Source: JAGVSZ01 sp019137045
Lineage (GTDB): Bacteria > Pseudomonadota > Gammaproteobacteria > Burkholderiales > SG8-39
Reading direction: 5' to 3'
DNA length: 64,000 nt
Assembly: GCA_046347635.1 (NCBI GenBank)
Contig: JAXMFT010000007.1
Location: 124,001 to 188,000 of the forward strand
The position numbers and the translations under genes are program-made. Positions 15,955 through 25,049 of this stretch are shown here, piece by piece. Numbering within the stretch: position 1 is the stretch's first letter; each line of letters starts with the position of its first letter. Under the pieces are notes generated by a model, which was not told the origin of the DNA, made no database searches, and saw nothing but the letters and a program-made list of their open reading frames with translations.

Positions 15955-16371
15955 TCAGCGCGTGCCGGGCGCGGCTGCGAAGGCCGGCAGCGCCACCGGC
16001 GGCGCGGGCCGCCAGCCGCGCTTGCGATGCTCGGCCACGACGGTGGTGGAGATCCCTCCGCGGACGTGGAAGCGCGCGCTGAGCCGCATGAACCGCGGCG
16101 CGAGCAAGCGCACGAGGTCGCCGAGAATGCGGTTGGTCACGGCCTCGTGGAAGGCGCCCTGATCGCGGTAGGACCACACGTAGAGCTTGAGGCTCTTCAG
16201 TTCCACGCACTTGCGGTCCGGGACGTAGTCGAGGACGAGCGTCGCGAAGTCCGGCTGGCCGGTCAGCGGGCACAGGCAGGTGAACTCCGGGATCTCCATG
16301 TGCACGAGGTAGTCGCGCCCGCGCTCCGGGTTGGGAAAGCTCGCGAGGGCGCGGGACGGTTGCGCTGGCAC
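15955..16371 (-). CDS. queF: NADPH-dependent 7-cyano-7-deazaguanine reductase QueF
   Basis: Reduces preQ0 to preQ1 in queuosine biosynthesis. From GTG 16371 the protein is 138 residues, the short single-domain type. It has the catalytic FTCLCPLTGQPDF (Cys34, Asp41) and the QueF motif ELKSLKLY (57-64) that binds NADPH. GTG 16371 has GGAG ten bases upstream and an N-terminus that aligns with the family; a longer frame from TTG 16404 lacks a Shine-Dalgarno and would leave almost no 5' UTR after the TATAAT at 16418-16413. Head of the queF-dapCD-pilU-dapE-prmB operon, divergent from smc. Confidence 0.92.
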   Translation of the reverse strand: MPAQPSRALASFPNPERGRDYLVHMEIPEFTCLCPLTGQPDFATLVLDYVPDRKCVELKSLKLYVWSYRDQGAFHEAVTNRILGDLVRLLAPRFMRLSARFHVRGGISTTVVAEHRKRGWRPAPPVALPAFAAAPGTR

Positions 16372-16412
16372 TGGATCGATGCTCCGGGTCGGCCGCAAGG
16401 GCAAAGTTCGGT

Positions 16413-16418
16413 ATTATA
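16413..16418 (-). promoter_or_regulatory. Probable -10 box of the queF-dap operon
   Basis: Perfect TATAAT read on the minus strand, 42 bases before the queF GTG at 16371. No clear -35 box is visible 16-18 bases upstream. The same AT-rich spot lies in the divergent queF/smc gap and might also serve smc on the other strand (TATTAT at 16412-16417). Confidence 0.45.
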
Positions 16419-16476
16419 TCGGCCGAAAAAATCGCCCCCGCGCCGCTCCTGCGGCGCACTCCTTCCAGGCCGGAAA

Positions 16477-19400
16477 TTGCGTCTCACACACATCAAGCTG
16501 GCTGGCTTCAAGTCGTTCGTCGACCCGACCGCAATCGAAGTGCCGAGCCGCCTCGTCGGGGTGGTCGGTCCCAACGGCTGCGGCAAGTCCAACATCATCG
16601 ACGCGGTGCGCTGGGTGCTGGGCGAGACGCGTGCGAGCGCCCTGCGCGGCGACTCGATGCAGGACGTGATCTTCAACGGCTCGGCCCTGCGCAAGCCGGT
16701 GGCGCGCGCGAGCGTCGAGCTGGTGTTCGACAACAGCCTCGGCAAGGCCGCCGGGCAGTGGTCGCAGTACGCCGAGATCTCGGTCAAGCGCATTCTCCAG
16801 CGCGACGGCGAGTCGAGCTACCTGATCAACAACGCCGTGGTCCGGCGCCGCGACGTGCAGGACATCTTCCTCGGCACCGGAGTCGGGCCACGCGCCTACG
16901 CGATCATCGAGCAGGGGATGATCTCGCGCGTGATCGAGGCGAAGCCGGAGGAGCTGCGGGTCTTCCTGGAGGAGGCGGCGGGCGTCTCCAAGTACAAGGA
17001 GCGGCGGCGCGAGACCGAGCACCGCCTGGAGGACACGCGCGAGAACCTCGCCCGGGTGGACGACATCCGCAGCGAGCTCGAGACCCAGATCGAGAAGCTC
17101 ACGCGCCAGGCCGAGGTCGCGCGGCAGTACCAGGCGCTCCAGGCCGAGGCCGGGCACAAGCAGCAGCTCCTCTGGTGGCTGCGCAAGCGCGATGCCGAGA
17201 ACGAGGCCGCGCGCGCGCTGCGCGAGGTCGAGCGCGCCGCGAACGAGCTCGAGGCCGAGACCGCGCGCCTGCGCGCGGCGGAGCGGCGCGTGGAGTCGGC
17301 GCGCGTCGAGCACTATGCGGCGGGCGACGCGGTGAACGCCGCGCAGGGCGCGCTCTACGAGGTCAACAGCGAGGTCTCGCGCCTCGAGACCGAGCTCCGC
17401 TTCGTCGCCGAGACGCGGCAGCGCCTGGACGCGCAGCTCGCCCACCTCGCGCTCCAGATCGAGCAGTGGGAGCGGCAGCGGGCCGAGCTCGCGGAAGCGG
17501 CTGCGATGTGGCAGCAGCGGCGCACCGCGGCGGCGCAACGGATCGTCGCCGCGCAGGGGCGGCACGCGGCGGAGGAGGCGCGGCTGCCGGAGCGCGAAGA
17601 GGCGCACCGCGCGGCGCAGGCCGGGCTCGACCAGGCGCGCGACGCCGCAGCGCGCATCGAGCAGGCCCTGCAGGTCGAGCAGGCGCACCAGGCCCACGCG
17701 GAGCGCACGCTCGAGCAGCTGCGCGGGCGCGAGGAGCGCTTGACCGCCGAGCGCGCGCAGCTGGTCGCACCCGAGCCCGCGCGGCTCGCGGAGATCGCGG
17801 GCGCGATTGCGACCGCAGCGGCGGAGGTGGACGCCGCCGCCGGGCGCATCCGCGCGCTGCAGGAGGACCTCCCGGTGCTCGAAGCGGCGCGCGGCGCCGC
17901 GCTCGCCCGCCTCCAGGAAGTCGAGCGCGAGGCCAACACGCGCGAGGGACGGCGCGCGACCCTGCAGCGGATCCAGGCGGCGGTCGAGGAAGGCACGGAG
18001 ATCAACGACTGGGTCGCCCGGCACCGGCTGCAGGGGCTGCCGCGCCTGTGGCAGAAGATTAGGGTTGAGCCCGGCTGGGAGACGGGCGTCGAGTCGGTGC
18101 TGCGGGAGCGGCTGCACGCCCTGCAGCTCGCAGACCCCGGGCGGCTCGCCCAGCTCCACGCTGATCCGCCGCCGGCAAGGGTGAGCGTGTTCGCGCCGAG
18201 CACCGCGCGCACGCCGCAGCGCGCCGGGGACGGGCTGCGGCCGCTCGCCGCGCTGGTGCGCTGCACCGACGAGAGCGCGCGGCCGCTGGTCGAGGACTGG
18301 CTCGCGGGCTGCTATGCGCACGAGGGCATCCCGTCGCTGACCGCCCGGCTCGCACTGCCCGCCGGCGCCGTGCTGGTCAACCGGGAAGGCCACCAGTTCA
18401 CGCGCTACGGCGTGAGCTTCCACGGACCGGACTCGGGCGACGCCGGCATCCTCGCCCGGCAGCGCGAGATCGAAGGGCTGAACGCCGAGCTCGAGACGCT
18501 GACGTCGGCGGTCGCCGGGGCGCGCGAAGTCCACGCCGCGGCCGAGCGCGCCCTTGCGCTGCGACGCGACCAGATCGCCGCCCTCCAGTCCCAGGAAGCC
18601 GAGCGGCAGGGCGCCCGCCACGAGCTCCAGCTCGAGGAACTGCGCATCAACGAGAGCATCGCCCGGGTTCGGAGCCGGGCGGAGAGCATCGACCTCGAGC
18701 TGCACGAGGTCGCGCACGCGCACAGCTCGGAGGCCGCTGGCCGCGCCACCGCCGCGTCCAGGATCGCGCAGCACCAGTCGGAGCTCGCGTCGGCGCGGGG
18801 ACGGCTGGACGAGGTGCGCAACGCGTTCGAGGGGGCCGGAGCCGCTCTCGCGGCGCAGCGCGACGCCATCCAGACGGCGGCCCGGGTGGTCCAGGAAGAG
18901 CTCTTTGCTGAGCGAGAGTGCCTATCTAAAATCAATGAGATAGAGCGCTCTATTAATGGATTATCTGAGCAGCTGAGCCAAGCCGCAGAGGAGCGGTCGG
19001 CCGCAGAGGGCGAGCGGTCCGGCCTGCAGGACGAGGGCCTTCAGGGCGCACTCCAGGCCGCGCTAGCGAACCGGGTCGAGGTCGAGGGACGCCTCGGCGC
19101 GGAGCGCGCGCGGCTGGAGGAGATCGGCGAGACCCTCCGCGGCGCGGACGAGGAGCGGCTGGGGGCCGAGCAGCGGCTCGCGCCGCTGCGCGAACGGATC
19201 GGCGAGTTGCGCCTGAAGGAGCAGGCGGCCCGGCTCGGCGTCGAACAGTTCGCCCGGCAGCTGGCGGAGGCGGAGGCGGACGAAGCGGCGCTCGCGCAGG
19301 CCTTCGAGGCGAACAAGGTCCGCCTGGGTGCACTCCAGGGGGAGATTCAGCGGCTGCACCAGGCGATGACCGACCTCGGGGCGATCAACATGGCCGCCCT

Positions 19401-19998
19401 GGAGGAACTCGGGATCGCCACCGAGCGCAAGCAGTTCCTCGATGCCCAGTCGGGCGACTTGCGCGAAGCGCTCGCGACCCTGGAGAGCGCCATCCGGCGC
19501 ATCGACCGCGAGACGCGGGAGATGCTGCAGCAGACCTTCGACGAGGCCAACCGGCACTTCGGGGAGCTGTTTCCGCGGCTCTTCGGCGGCGGCGAGGCGC
19601 GGCTCGTGATGTCGGGCGAGGAGATCCTCGATGCCGGGATCGAGGTGCGTGCCCAGCCGCCGGGGAAGCGCAACTCCACCATTCACCTGCTCTCGGGCGG
19701 AGAGAAGGCGCTCACCGCGATCGCGCTGATCTTCGCGCTCTTCCAGCTCAACCCGGCCCCTTTCTGCCTGCTCGACGAGGTCGACGCCCCGCTCGACGAC
19801 ACCAACACCGAGCGGTTCTGCAATCTCGTGAAGCACATGTCGGAGCAGACGCAGTTCCTGTTCATCAGCCACAACAAGATCACGATGGAGATCGCGGCCC
19901 AGCTGGTCGGCGTCACGATGCCCGAGCAGGGCGTCTCGCGCGTGGTCGCGGTCGACATCGAAGAGGCGCTGCGCCTCAAAGAGGCGGCGGCGGCGTGA
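16477..19998 (+). CDS. smc: Chromosome segregation protein SMC
   Basis: ATPase of the SMC-ScpAB condensin that extrudes DNA loops and aids segregation. From TTG 16477 it is 1173 residues: N-terminal Walker A GPNGCGKSN (31-39), two long coiled-coil arms (about 170-510 and 670-1015), a hinge near 515-660, and a C-terminal head with the signature LLSGGEKALTAIALIFALF and Walker B CLLDEVDAPLDD. The TTG start gives the usual MRLTHIKLAGFKSFVDPT entry; the frame is open upstream but there it is antisense to queF. Residues 809-830 are encoded by an AT-rich, rare-codon patch (see findings). Followed by zipA and ligA. Confidence 0.96.
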   Translation: MRLTHIKLAGFKSFVDPTAIEVPSRLVGVVGPNGCGKSNIIDAVRWVLGETRASALRGDSMQDVIFNGSALRKPVARASVELVFDNSLGKAAGQWSQYAEISVKRILQRDGESSYLINNAVVRRRDVQDIFLGTGVGPRAYAIIEQGMISRVIEAKPEELRVFLEEAAGVSKYKERRRETEHRLEDTRENLARVDDIRSELETQIEKLTRQAEVARQYQALQAEAGHKQQLLWWLRKRDAENEAARALREVERAANELEAETARLRAAERRVESARVEHYAAGDAVNAAQGALYEVNSEVSRLETELRFVAETRQRLDAQLAHLALQIEQWERQRAELAEAAAMWQQRRTAAAQRIVAAQGRHAAEEARLPEREEAHRAAQAGLDQARDAAARIEQALQVEQAHQAHAERTLEQLRGREERLTAERAQLVAPEPARLAEIAGAIATAAAEVDAAAGRIRALQEDLPVLEAARGAALARLQEVEREANTREGRRATLQRIQAAVEEGTEINDWVARHRLQGLPRLWQKIRVEPGWETGVESVLRERLHALQLADPGRLAQLHADPPPARVSVFAPSTARTPQRAGDGLRPLAALVRCTDESARPLVEDWLAGCYAHEGIPSLTARLALPAGAVLVNREGHQFTRYGVSFHGPDSGDAGILARQREIEGLNAELETLTSAVAGAREVHAAAERALALRRDQIAALQSQEAERQGARHELQLEELRINESIARVRSRAESIDLELHEVAHAHSSEAAGRATAASRIAQHQSELASARGRLDEVRNAFEGAGAALAAQRDAIQTAARVVQEELFAERECLSKINEIERSINGLSEQLSQAAEERSAAEGERSGLQDEGLQGALQAALANRVEVEGRLGAERARLEEIGETLRGADEERLGAEQRLAPLRERIGELRLKEQAARLGVEQFARQLAEAEADEAALAQAFEANKVRLGALQGEIQRLHQAMTDLGAINMAALEELGIATERKQFLDAQSGDLREALATLESAIRRIDRETREMLQQTFDEANRHFGELFPRLFGGGEARLVMSGEEILDAGIEVRAQPPGKRNSTIHLLSGGEKALTAIALIFALFQLNPAPFCLLDEVDAPLDDTNTERFCNLVKHMSEQTQFLFISHNKITMEIAAQLVGVTMPEQGVSRVVAVDIEEALRLKEAAAA

Positions 19999-20027
19999 CC
20001 GCGCGGGTCCGTTAGGCGAGTGCTCGC

Positions 20028-21140
20028 GTGAGCGACCTTCAGCTCGGCCTGCTCGGCATCGGGATCCTGGTCGTCATCGCCGTGCTCGCGTACAACAAGT
20101 GGCAGGAGCTCAAGCTGCGCCGCCAGACGGAGGCCGCGTTCGCGTCGCGCCATCGCGACGTGCTGTTCGGCGAGCGTCCCGGGGAGGCCGTTCCGGCCGG
20201 CGCGGCGACCGCCTGGACGCCAGGGCCGGCGCCGGAGCCGCACCGTCGCGTCGAGCACACGCTCGGAGAGCCCGCCCCCGACCCGAGCCCGGCGACGGCG
20301 GACGAGGCGGCCGCGGCCCCGGCCGCGCTCGACGAAAGCGTCGACTTCATCGTCGAGCTCGACTGCGCGCGCCCGGTGGGCGCGGAGGACCTCGCACATC
20401 CGGCCCGCGGCCGCGTCGAAGAAGTTTGCGGGAAGCCCGTGCACTGGGCGGGGCAGGAGGAGCCCGGGGGCGGCTGGCGGCAGATCGACCCCGGCCGGCG
20501 CTATCGGCGCCTGCAGGTGGGGCTGCAACTCGCCGACCGGTCGGGCGCGGTGACCGAATCCGATCTGGCTGCGTTCGCGCGCGCGGCCCGGGACTTCGCT
20601 GCGGCGCTCGGCGCGCGTTGCGGGAGCCCCGACCCGGGCGCGGCGCTCGCGCGCGCGCAGGAGCTCGACCGCTTCTGCGCCGACGTCGACGTCCTGATCG
20701 GCCTGAGCGTGATCGGGAGCGAGAGCCACACTTTCCCGGGCACCAAGATCCGCGCGGCGGCGGAGAGCGCGGGGCTCGTCGTCGGCAAGGACGGCCGCTA
20801 CCACCGCTTCGGCGAGGACGGCATCGAGCAGTTCGCGCTCGCGAACCTGGAGCCGATGCCGTTCCACCCCGAGACCATGAAGACCCTGCAGACGCGCGGC
20901 GTGACGGCGCTCTTCGACGTGCCGCGGGTGCCGGAGAGCGACGCCGCGCTGCGGCGCTTCCTCGACTTCGCGCACGAGCTGGAGCAGGCGCTCGGCGGCG
21001 TGCTGGTCGACGACAACCGCAAGCCGATCGGCCAGGCCGCCATCGAATCGATCCTGCAGCAGCTCGACCGGATCCACGCCACCATGCGCGCGCGCGGCAT
21101 TCCCGCGGGCGGCCCGGTGGCGCGGCGACTGTTCACCTGA
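20028..21140 (+). CDS. zipA: Cell division protein ZipA-like (FtsZ-binding)
   Basis: Inner-membrane anchor for the FtsZ ring. The 370-residue protein has an N-terminal transmembrane helix (about 5-23, LLGIGILVVIAVLAY), a charged and Pro/Ala-rich linker (about 45-100), and a C-terminal ZipA-like domain. The linker and C-terminal domain are poorly conserved between classes, so the call leans on the topology and on the smc-zipA-ligA neighbourhood, which is conserved in proteobacteria. GTG 20028, 29 bases after smc and three bases before ligA. Confidence 0.8.
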   Translation: MSDLQLGLLGIGILVVIAVLAYNKWQELKLRRQTEAAFASRHRDVLFGERPGEAVPAGAATAWTPGPAPEPHRRVEHTLGEPAPDPSPATADEAAAAPAALDESVDFIVELDCARPVGAEDLAHPARGRVEEVCGKPVHWAGQEEPGGGWRQIDPGRRYRRLQVGLQLADRSGAVTESDLAAFARAARDFAAALGARCGSPDPGAALARAQELDRFCADVDVLIGLSVIGSESHTFPGTKIRAAAESAGLVVGKDGRYHRFGEDGIEQFALANLEPMPFHPETMKTLQTRGVTALFDVPRVPESDAALRRFLDFAHELEQALGGVLVDDNRKPIGQAAIESILQQLDRIHATMRARGIPAGGPVARRLFT

Positions 21141-21143
21141 CGA

Positions 21144-23162
21144 ATGGGCGGCCCGCGCGAGGCGGCCGCGCGCGCGCAGGCGTTGCGCGCGACCCTCGAG
21201 GACGCGAACTACCGCTACTACGTGCTCGACGCGCCGGCGATCAGCGACGCGGAGTACGACCGCCTGTTCCGCGAGCTCCAGGCGCTCGAGACGGAGCACC
21301 CCCGGCTCGCGACGCCGGACTCGCCGACCGCGCGCGTGGGCGCGGCGCCGCTGGAGGCCTTCGGCAGCGTGCGGCATCGCGTCCCGATGCTGTCGCTCAA
21401 CAACGCGTTCGCCGACGAGGAAGTCGAGGCGTTCGACCGGCGCACGCGCGAGGCGCTCGGGGCCGAGGCGGTCGAGTACGCGTGCGAGCCGAAGTTCGAC
21501 GGGCTCGCGGTGAGCCTGGTCTACGCGCAGGGGCGGCTCGCGGTCGGAGCGACCCGGGGCGACGGTCACGAGGGCGAGGACGTGAGCGCCAATCTGCGCA
21601 CGGTGCGGAGCATCCCGCTGCGGCTGCGCGCGCAGCGCGCCCCGCGGCGGCTCGAGGTGCGCGGCGAGGTGATCCTGTTCCGGCGCGATTTCGAGCGCCT
21701 GAACGAGCACCAGCGCAGCCGCGGCGAGAAGGTCTTCGTCAACCCGCGCAACGCGGCCGCCGGCAGCCTGCGCCAGCTCGATCCCGCGGTCACGGCGGGC
21801 CGCCCGCTGCGCTTCTTCGCCTATGGCATCGGGGAGGCCGAGGGGTTCGCGCTCCCGGCGACGCAGTCGGAACTGCTCGACCTGCTCGGCGAGCTCGGCC
21901 TGCCCGTCTGCGCGGAGCGGCGGACGACGCGCGGGGCGCCCGGGTTGCTCGCCTACTACCGCGCGCTGGAGGCGCGGCGGCCCGCGCTCCCCTACGAGAT
22001 CGACGGCGTCGTCTACAAGGTGAATCGCCTGGCCGAGCAGGAGCGCCTGGGGTTCGTCGCGCGCGCCCCGCGGTTTGCCCTGGCGCACAAGTTCGCGGCG
22101 GAGGAGGCGACCACCGAGCTCGTCGCGATCGACGTGCAGGTGGGGCGCACCGGGGCGATCACGCCGGTCGCCCGGCTGAAGCCGGTGTTCGTCGGCGGCG
22201 TGACGGTGACCAACGCGACGCTGCACAACGAAGACGAGCTGCACCGCAAGGACATCCGCGTGGGCGACACCGTGGTGGTGCGGCGCGCCGGAGACGTGAT
22301 CCCGGAGGTCGTGCGCGCGGTGCCGGGCAGCCGCAAGGCCGGTGCGCCGGCCTTTCGCCTGCCCGCCGCGTGCCCGGTGTGCGGCTCGGCGGTGGTCCGG
22401 CTGCCCGACGAATCGGTGGCGCGCTGCAGCGGCGGGCTCTACTGCCCGGCGCAGCGCAAGCAGGCGCTCCTGCACTTCGCCTCGCGCCGCGCGCTGGACA
22501 TCGAGGGGCTGGGCGAGACGCTCGTGGACCAGCTCGTCGACGCGGCGCTGGTGCAGACCCCGGCGGACCTGTACGCGCTCGACGTCGGGCGCCTCGCGGC
22601 GCTCGAGCGCATGGGGGAGCGATCGGCGCGCAACCTCGCCGCCGCGCTGGAGCGCTCCAAGCGCACCACGCTCCAGCGCTTCGTCTACGCGCTCGGCATC
22701 CGCAACGTCGGGGAAGCGACCGCGCGCGATCTCGCGCGCCATTTCGGCGCGCTCGACGCGCTCATCGACGCCGACGAGTCCGCGCTCCAGGAGGTGCCCG
22801 ACGTCGGTCCGACCGTCGCCATGTCGATCCGGCGGTTCTTCGCCGAGCAGCACAACCGCGACGTGATCGCCGCCCTGCGCCGGCGCGGCGTGAGTTGGGA
22901 GGAGGGCGCCCCGCGGCGCGCGGCGCCCGCCGGGCCGCTCGCCGGAAAGACTTTCGTCCTCACCGGCACGCTGCCCACGTTGTCGCGCGCGGACGCGACG
23001 GCGATGATCACGGGGCTGGGCGGCAAGGTGGCCGGAGCGGTGTCGAAGAAGACCGATTACGTGGTGGCGGGCGCCGATGCGGGCTCCAAGCTCGCGCGGG
23101 CCGAGGCGCTCGGCATCGCGTTGCTCGACGAGGACGGCCTGAGGAAGCTCCTGAAAAGGTGA
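21144..23162 (+). CDS. ligA: NAD-dependent DNA ligase LigA
   Basis: Seals nicks in DNA replication and repair using NAD. The 672 residues carry domain Ia (YRYYVLDAPAISDAEYDRLF), the adenylation motif CEPKFDGLAVSL with the adenylated Lys at 117, an OB fold, a four-Cys zinc finger (CPVCGSAVVR ... CSGGLYCP), helix-hairpin-helix motifs and a C-terminal BRCT domain (about 590-672, GKTFVLTGTLPTLSRADA). Length matches the E. coli 671. It starts three bases after the zipA stop, so translation is likely coupled. Confidence 0.97.
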   Translation: MGGPREAAARAQALRATLEDANYRYYVLDAPAISDAEYDRLFRELQALETEHPRLATPDSPTARVGAAPLEAFGSVRHRVPMLSLNNAFADEEVEAFDRRTREALGAEAVEYACEPKFDGLAVSLVYAQGRLAVGATRGDGHEGEDVSANLRTVRSIPLRLRAQRAPRRLEVRGEVILFRRDFERLNEHQRSRGEKVFVNPRNAAAGSLRQLDPAVTAGRPLRFFAYGIGEAEGFALPATQSELLDLLGELGLPVCAERRTTRGAPGLLAYYRALEARRPALPYEIDGVVYKVNRLAEQERLGFVARAPRFALAHKFAAEEATTELVAIDVQVGRTGAITPVARLKPVFVGGVTVTNATLHNEDELHRKDIRVGDTVVVRRAGDVIPEVVRAVPGSRKAGAPAFRLPAACPVCGSAVVRLPDESVARCSGGLYCPAQRKQALLHFASRRALDIEGLGETLVDQLVDAALVQTPADLYALDVGRLAALERMGERSARNLAAALERSKRTTLQRFVYALGIRNVGEATARDLARHFGALDALIDADESALQEVPDVGPTVAMSIRRFFAEQHNRDVIAALRRRGVSWEEGAPRRAAPAGPLAGKTFVLTGTLPTLSRADATAMITGLGGKVAGAVSKKTDYVVAGADAGSKLARAEALGIALLDEDGLRKLLKR

Positions 23163-23174
23163 GGTGAGGCACAG

Positions 23175-24044
23175 ATGCGCGTGATGACCAAAGCGGTGTT
23201 CCCGGTCGCGGGGCTGGGCAGCCGGTTCCTGCCGGCGACCAAGGCGAGCCCGAAGGAGATGATGCCGATCGTGGACAAGCCGCTCATCCAGTACGCGGTG
23301 GAAGAAGCGGTCGCCGCGGGGCTGACCGAGATGATCTTCGTCACCGGGCGGCACAAGCGCGCGATCGAGGACCACTTCGACAAGGCCTACGAGATCGAGA
23401 CCGAGCTCGCGAGCCGCGGCAAGTCGGAGATGCTCGAGATCGTGCGCAGCGTCCTGCCGCCCGGCGTGAGCTGCATCTACATCCGCCAGTCCGAGCAACT
23501 CGGGCTGGGGCACGCGGTGCTGTGCGCGAAGCCGGTCATCAACGACGAGCCGTTCGCGGTGATCCTGGCCGACGACCTGATCGACGCCGAGCCTCCGGTC
23601 ATGCGCCAGATGACGGAGGTATTCGCGCGCGAGGGGCGGTCGGTGCTGGGCGTGCAGGAGGTGCCCCGGACCCAGACCGCGAGCTACGGCATCGTGCGTT
23701 CGACCAGGGTGGACGATCGCCTCGAGTCGGTCGAGGCGATCGTCGAGAAGCCGCAGCCCGAGGCAGCTCCGTCGACCCTGGCGGTGATCGGCCGCTACGT
23801 CCTCACCCCGCGGATCTTCCACCACCTGGGGCGCGTGCAGCCCGGGGCCGGCGGCGAGATCCAGCTGACCGACGCGATCGCGTCGCTGCTCGGCGAGGAG
23901 CGCGTCCTCGCCTACCGCTTCCGCGGCACCCGGTACGACTGCGGATCGAAGCTGGGCTACCTGCAGGCCACGGTGGCGCTCGGCCGCAAGCATGCGGAGG
24001 TGGGCCGGGCGTTCGGGGAGTGGCTCGCCACCGGCGGCGCCTGA
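23175..24044 (+). CDS. galU: UTP--glucose-1-phosphate uridylyltransferase
   Basis: Makes UDP-glucose for exopolysaccharide, LPS and trehalose pathways. The 289-residue protein has the nucleotidyltransferase signature VAGLGSRFLPATKASPKEMM at the N-terminus, ADDLIDAE for metal binding, and GRYVLTPRIFHHL and EIQLTDAI typical of GalU. Length is standard. ATG 23175 lies after GAGGTGAGG; ATG 23184 would give a slightly shorter start. It follows ligA by 12 bases and is probably the end of the smc-zipA-ligA-galU transcript. Confidence 0.95.
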   Translation: MRVMTKAVFPVAGLGSRFLPATKASPKEMMPIVDKPLIQYAVEEAVAAGLTEMIFVTGRHKRAIEDHFDKAYEIETELASRGKSEMLEIVRSVLPPGVSCIYIRQSEQLGLGHAVLCAKPVINDEPFAVILADDLIDAEPPVMRQMTEVFAREGRSVLGVQEVPRTQTASYGIVRSTRVDDRLESVEAIVEKPQPEAAPSTLAVIGRYVLTPRIFHHLGRVQPGAGGEIQLTDAIASLLGEERVLAYRFRGTRYDCGSKLGYLQATVALGRKHAEVGRAFGEWLATGGA

Positions 24045-24123
24045 GCGCGCGGGCCGGCTCTGCGCCCGGCGCCTCCCGCTATATACTCGTCGCGCAAGTG
24101 ATCGCCAATTCTCCGGAGGCGCC

Positions 24124-24492
24124 ATGGCGGACAAGCTCATGATCGTGATGGTGAACACCGACCCGCGCAACGGGTCGGAGCTCGGCGCGCCGTTCTTCCA
24201 GGCGACGGTGGCGGCGGCGATGGAGTACGAGGTCGAAGTGATCATGACCGGGCGCGCGGGCGAGCTCGCGGTCAAGGGGGTGGCGGAGCGGCTCAAGATC
24301 AAGGAGGACTCCCCCAAGAACGTCTACGACTTCATCAAGGACGCGCACGAGGCGGGGGTGAAGTTCAAGGTGTGCACGCCGACGCTCGACCTCTGGGGCA
24401 AGGAGCTCATCCCCGAGATCGAGGAGACGGTCGGGGGCGCCTACGTGATCTCGCAGGCGATGGACGACGACGTGGTGACGTTCACCTACTGA
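24124..24492 (+). CDS. DsrE/DsrF-like family protein, peroxiredoxin-like fold
   Basis: 122-residue protein of the DsrE fold, beginning ADKLMIVMVNTDPRNGSELGAP. Members are small cytosolic proteins, some acting in sulfur transfer. One Cys (VCTPTLDLWG) sits where sulfur-carrier Cys occurs in some relatives, but the multi-Cys pattern of DsrE itself is not seen, so sulfur transfer is only a possibility. ATG 24124 has CGGAGG upstream. A possible -10 (TATACT, 24082-24087) precedes it, with no good -35, suggesting separate transcription from galU. Followed 11 bases later by the phosphoribosyltransferase gene. Confidence 0.75.
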   Translation: MADKLMIVMVNTDPRNGSELGAPFFQATVAAAMEYEVEVIMTGRAGELAVKGVAERLKIKEDSPKNVYDFIKDAHEAGVKFKVCTPTLDLWGKELIPEIEETVGGAYVISQAMDDDVVTFTY

Positions 24493-24503
24493 GACCGCGC
24501 TCG

Positions 24504-25049
24504 ATGCTGACTGCGGAGCAGGCGTGGAAGATGCTCGACGAGGCCGAGCTCGTCTGCCCGGCGGAGGAAGTCGAGCGCGCCATCGGCCGCCTGGCGACGG
24601 AGATCACCGCGCGCTTTCGCGACGCCTACCCGCTCGTGCTCTGCGTGATGAACGGCGCGCTCTTCTTCTGCGGCAGGCTCCTGCCGCTGCTGCGCTTCCC
24701 GCTCCACCTCGACTACGTCCACGCCTCGCGCTACGGCGCCGAGATCGACGGGCGGCAGGTGCACTGGAAGGTCGAGCCGGCCGAGACGGTGAAGGACCGC
24801 GCGGTCCTCGTGCTCGACGACATCCTCGACGCGGGCGACACGCTGGCGGCGGTCAAGGCGCGGGTGGTCGAGCGCGGCGCGGCCTCCTGCCACGTCGCGG
24901 TGCTCACCGACAAGGTGACCGGCCGCCCGAAGCCGATCGTCCCCGACTTCGTCGGCCTGCGCATTCCCGACCGTTTCGTGTTCGGCTGCGGGCTGGACGC
25001 CTACGGCTCCTGGCGCAACCTGCCCGCGCTCTACGCGCTCGGGCAATGA
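24504..25049 (+). CDS. hpt: Hypoxanthine-guanine phosphoribosyltransferase
   Basis: Salvages hypoxanthine and guanine to IMP and GMP using PRPP. The 181-residue protein has the type I PRTase PRPP motif VLVLDDILDAGDTL, the flexible loop region HASRYGAEIDGRQVHW, and GLRIPDRFVFGCGLDAYG near the end. The first 30 residues look like the proteobacterial hpt found beside thioinosine phosphorylase. ATG 24504. The stop overlaps the next start (ATGA at 25046-25049), so it is translationally coupled to the phosphorylase that supplies hypoxanthine. Confidence 0.88.
   Translation: MLTAEQAWKMLDEAELVCPAEEVERAIGRLATEITARFRDAYPLVLCVMNGALFFCGRLLPLLRFPLHLDYVHASRYGAEIDGRQVHWKVEPAETVKDRAVLVLDDILDAGDTLAAVKARVVERGAASCHVAVLTDKVTGRPKPIVPDFVGLRIPDRFVFGCGLDAYGSWRNLPALYALGQ

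Noticed and set aside
15781..16476. Upstream extension of the smc frame by about 230 codons
   Set aside because: It is antisense to queF and the start of dapC and reads as random Arg/Ala-rich sequence; the family N-terminus begins at TTG 16477.
19683..24317. Very long minus-strand open frame (about 1544 codons) opposite smc, zipA, ligA, galU and the DsrE-like gene
   Set aside because: Its product is a low-complexity Arg/Ala/His/Asp/Leu string with no domain, and it is antisense to five well-supported genes; such frames are expected in high-GC DNA.
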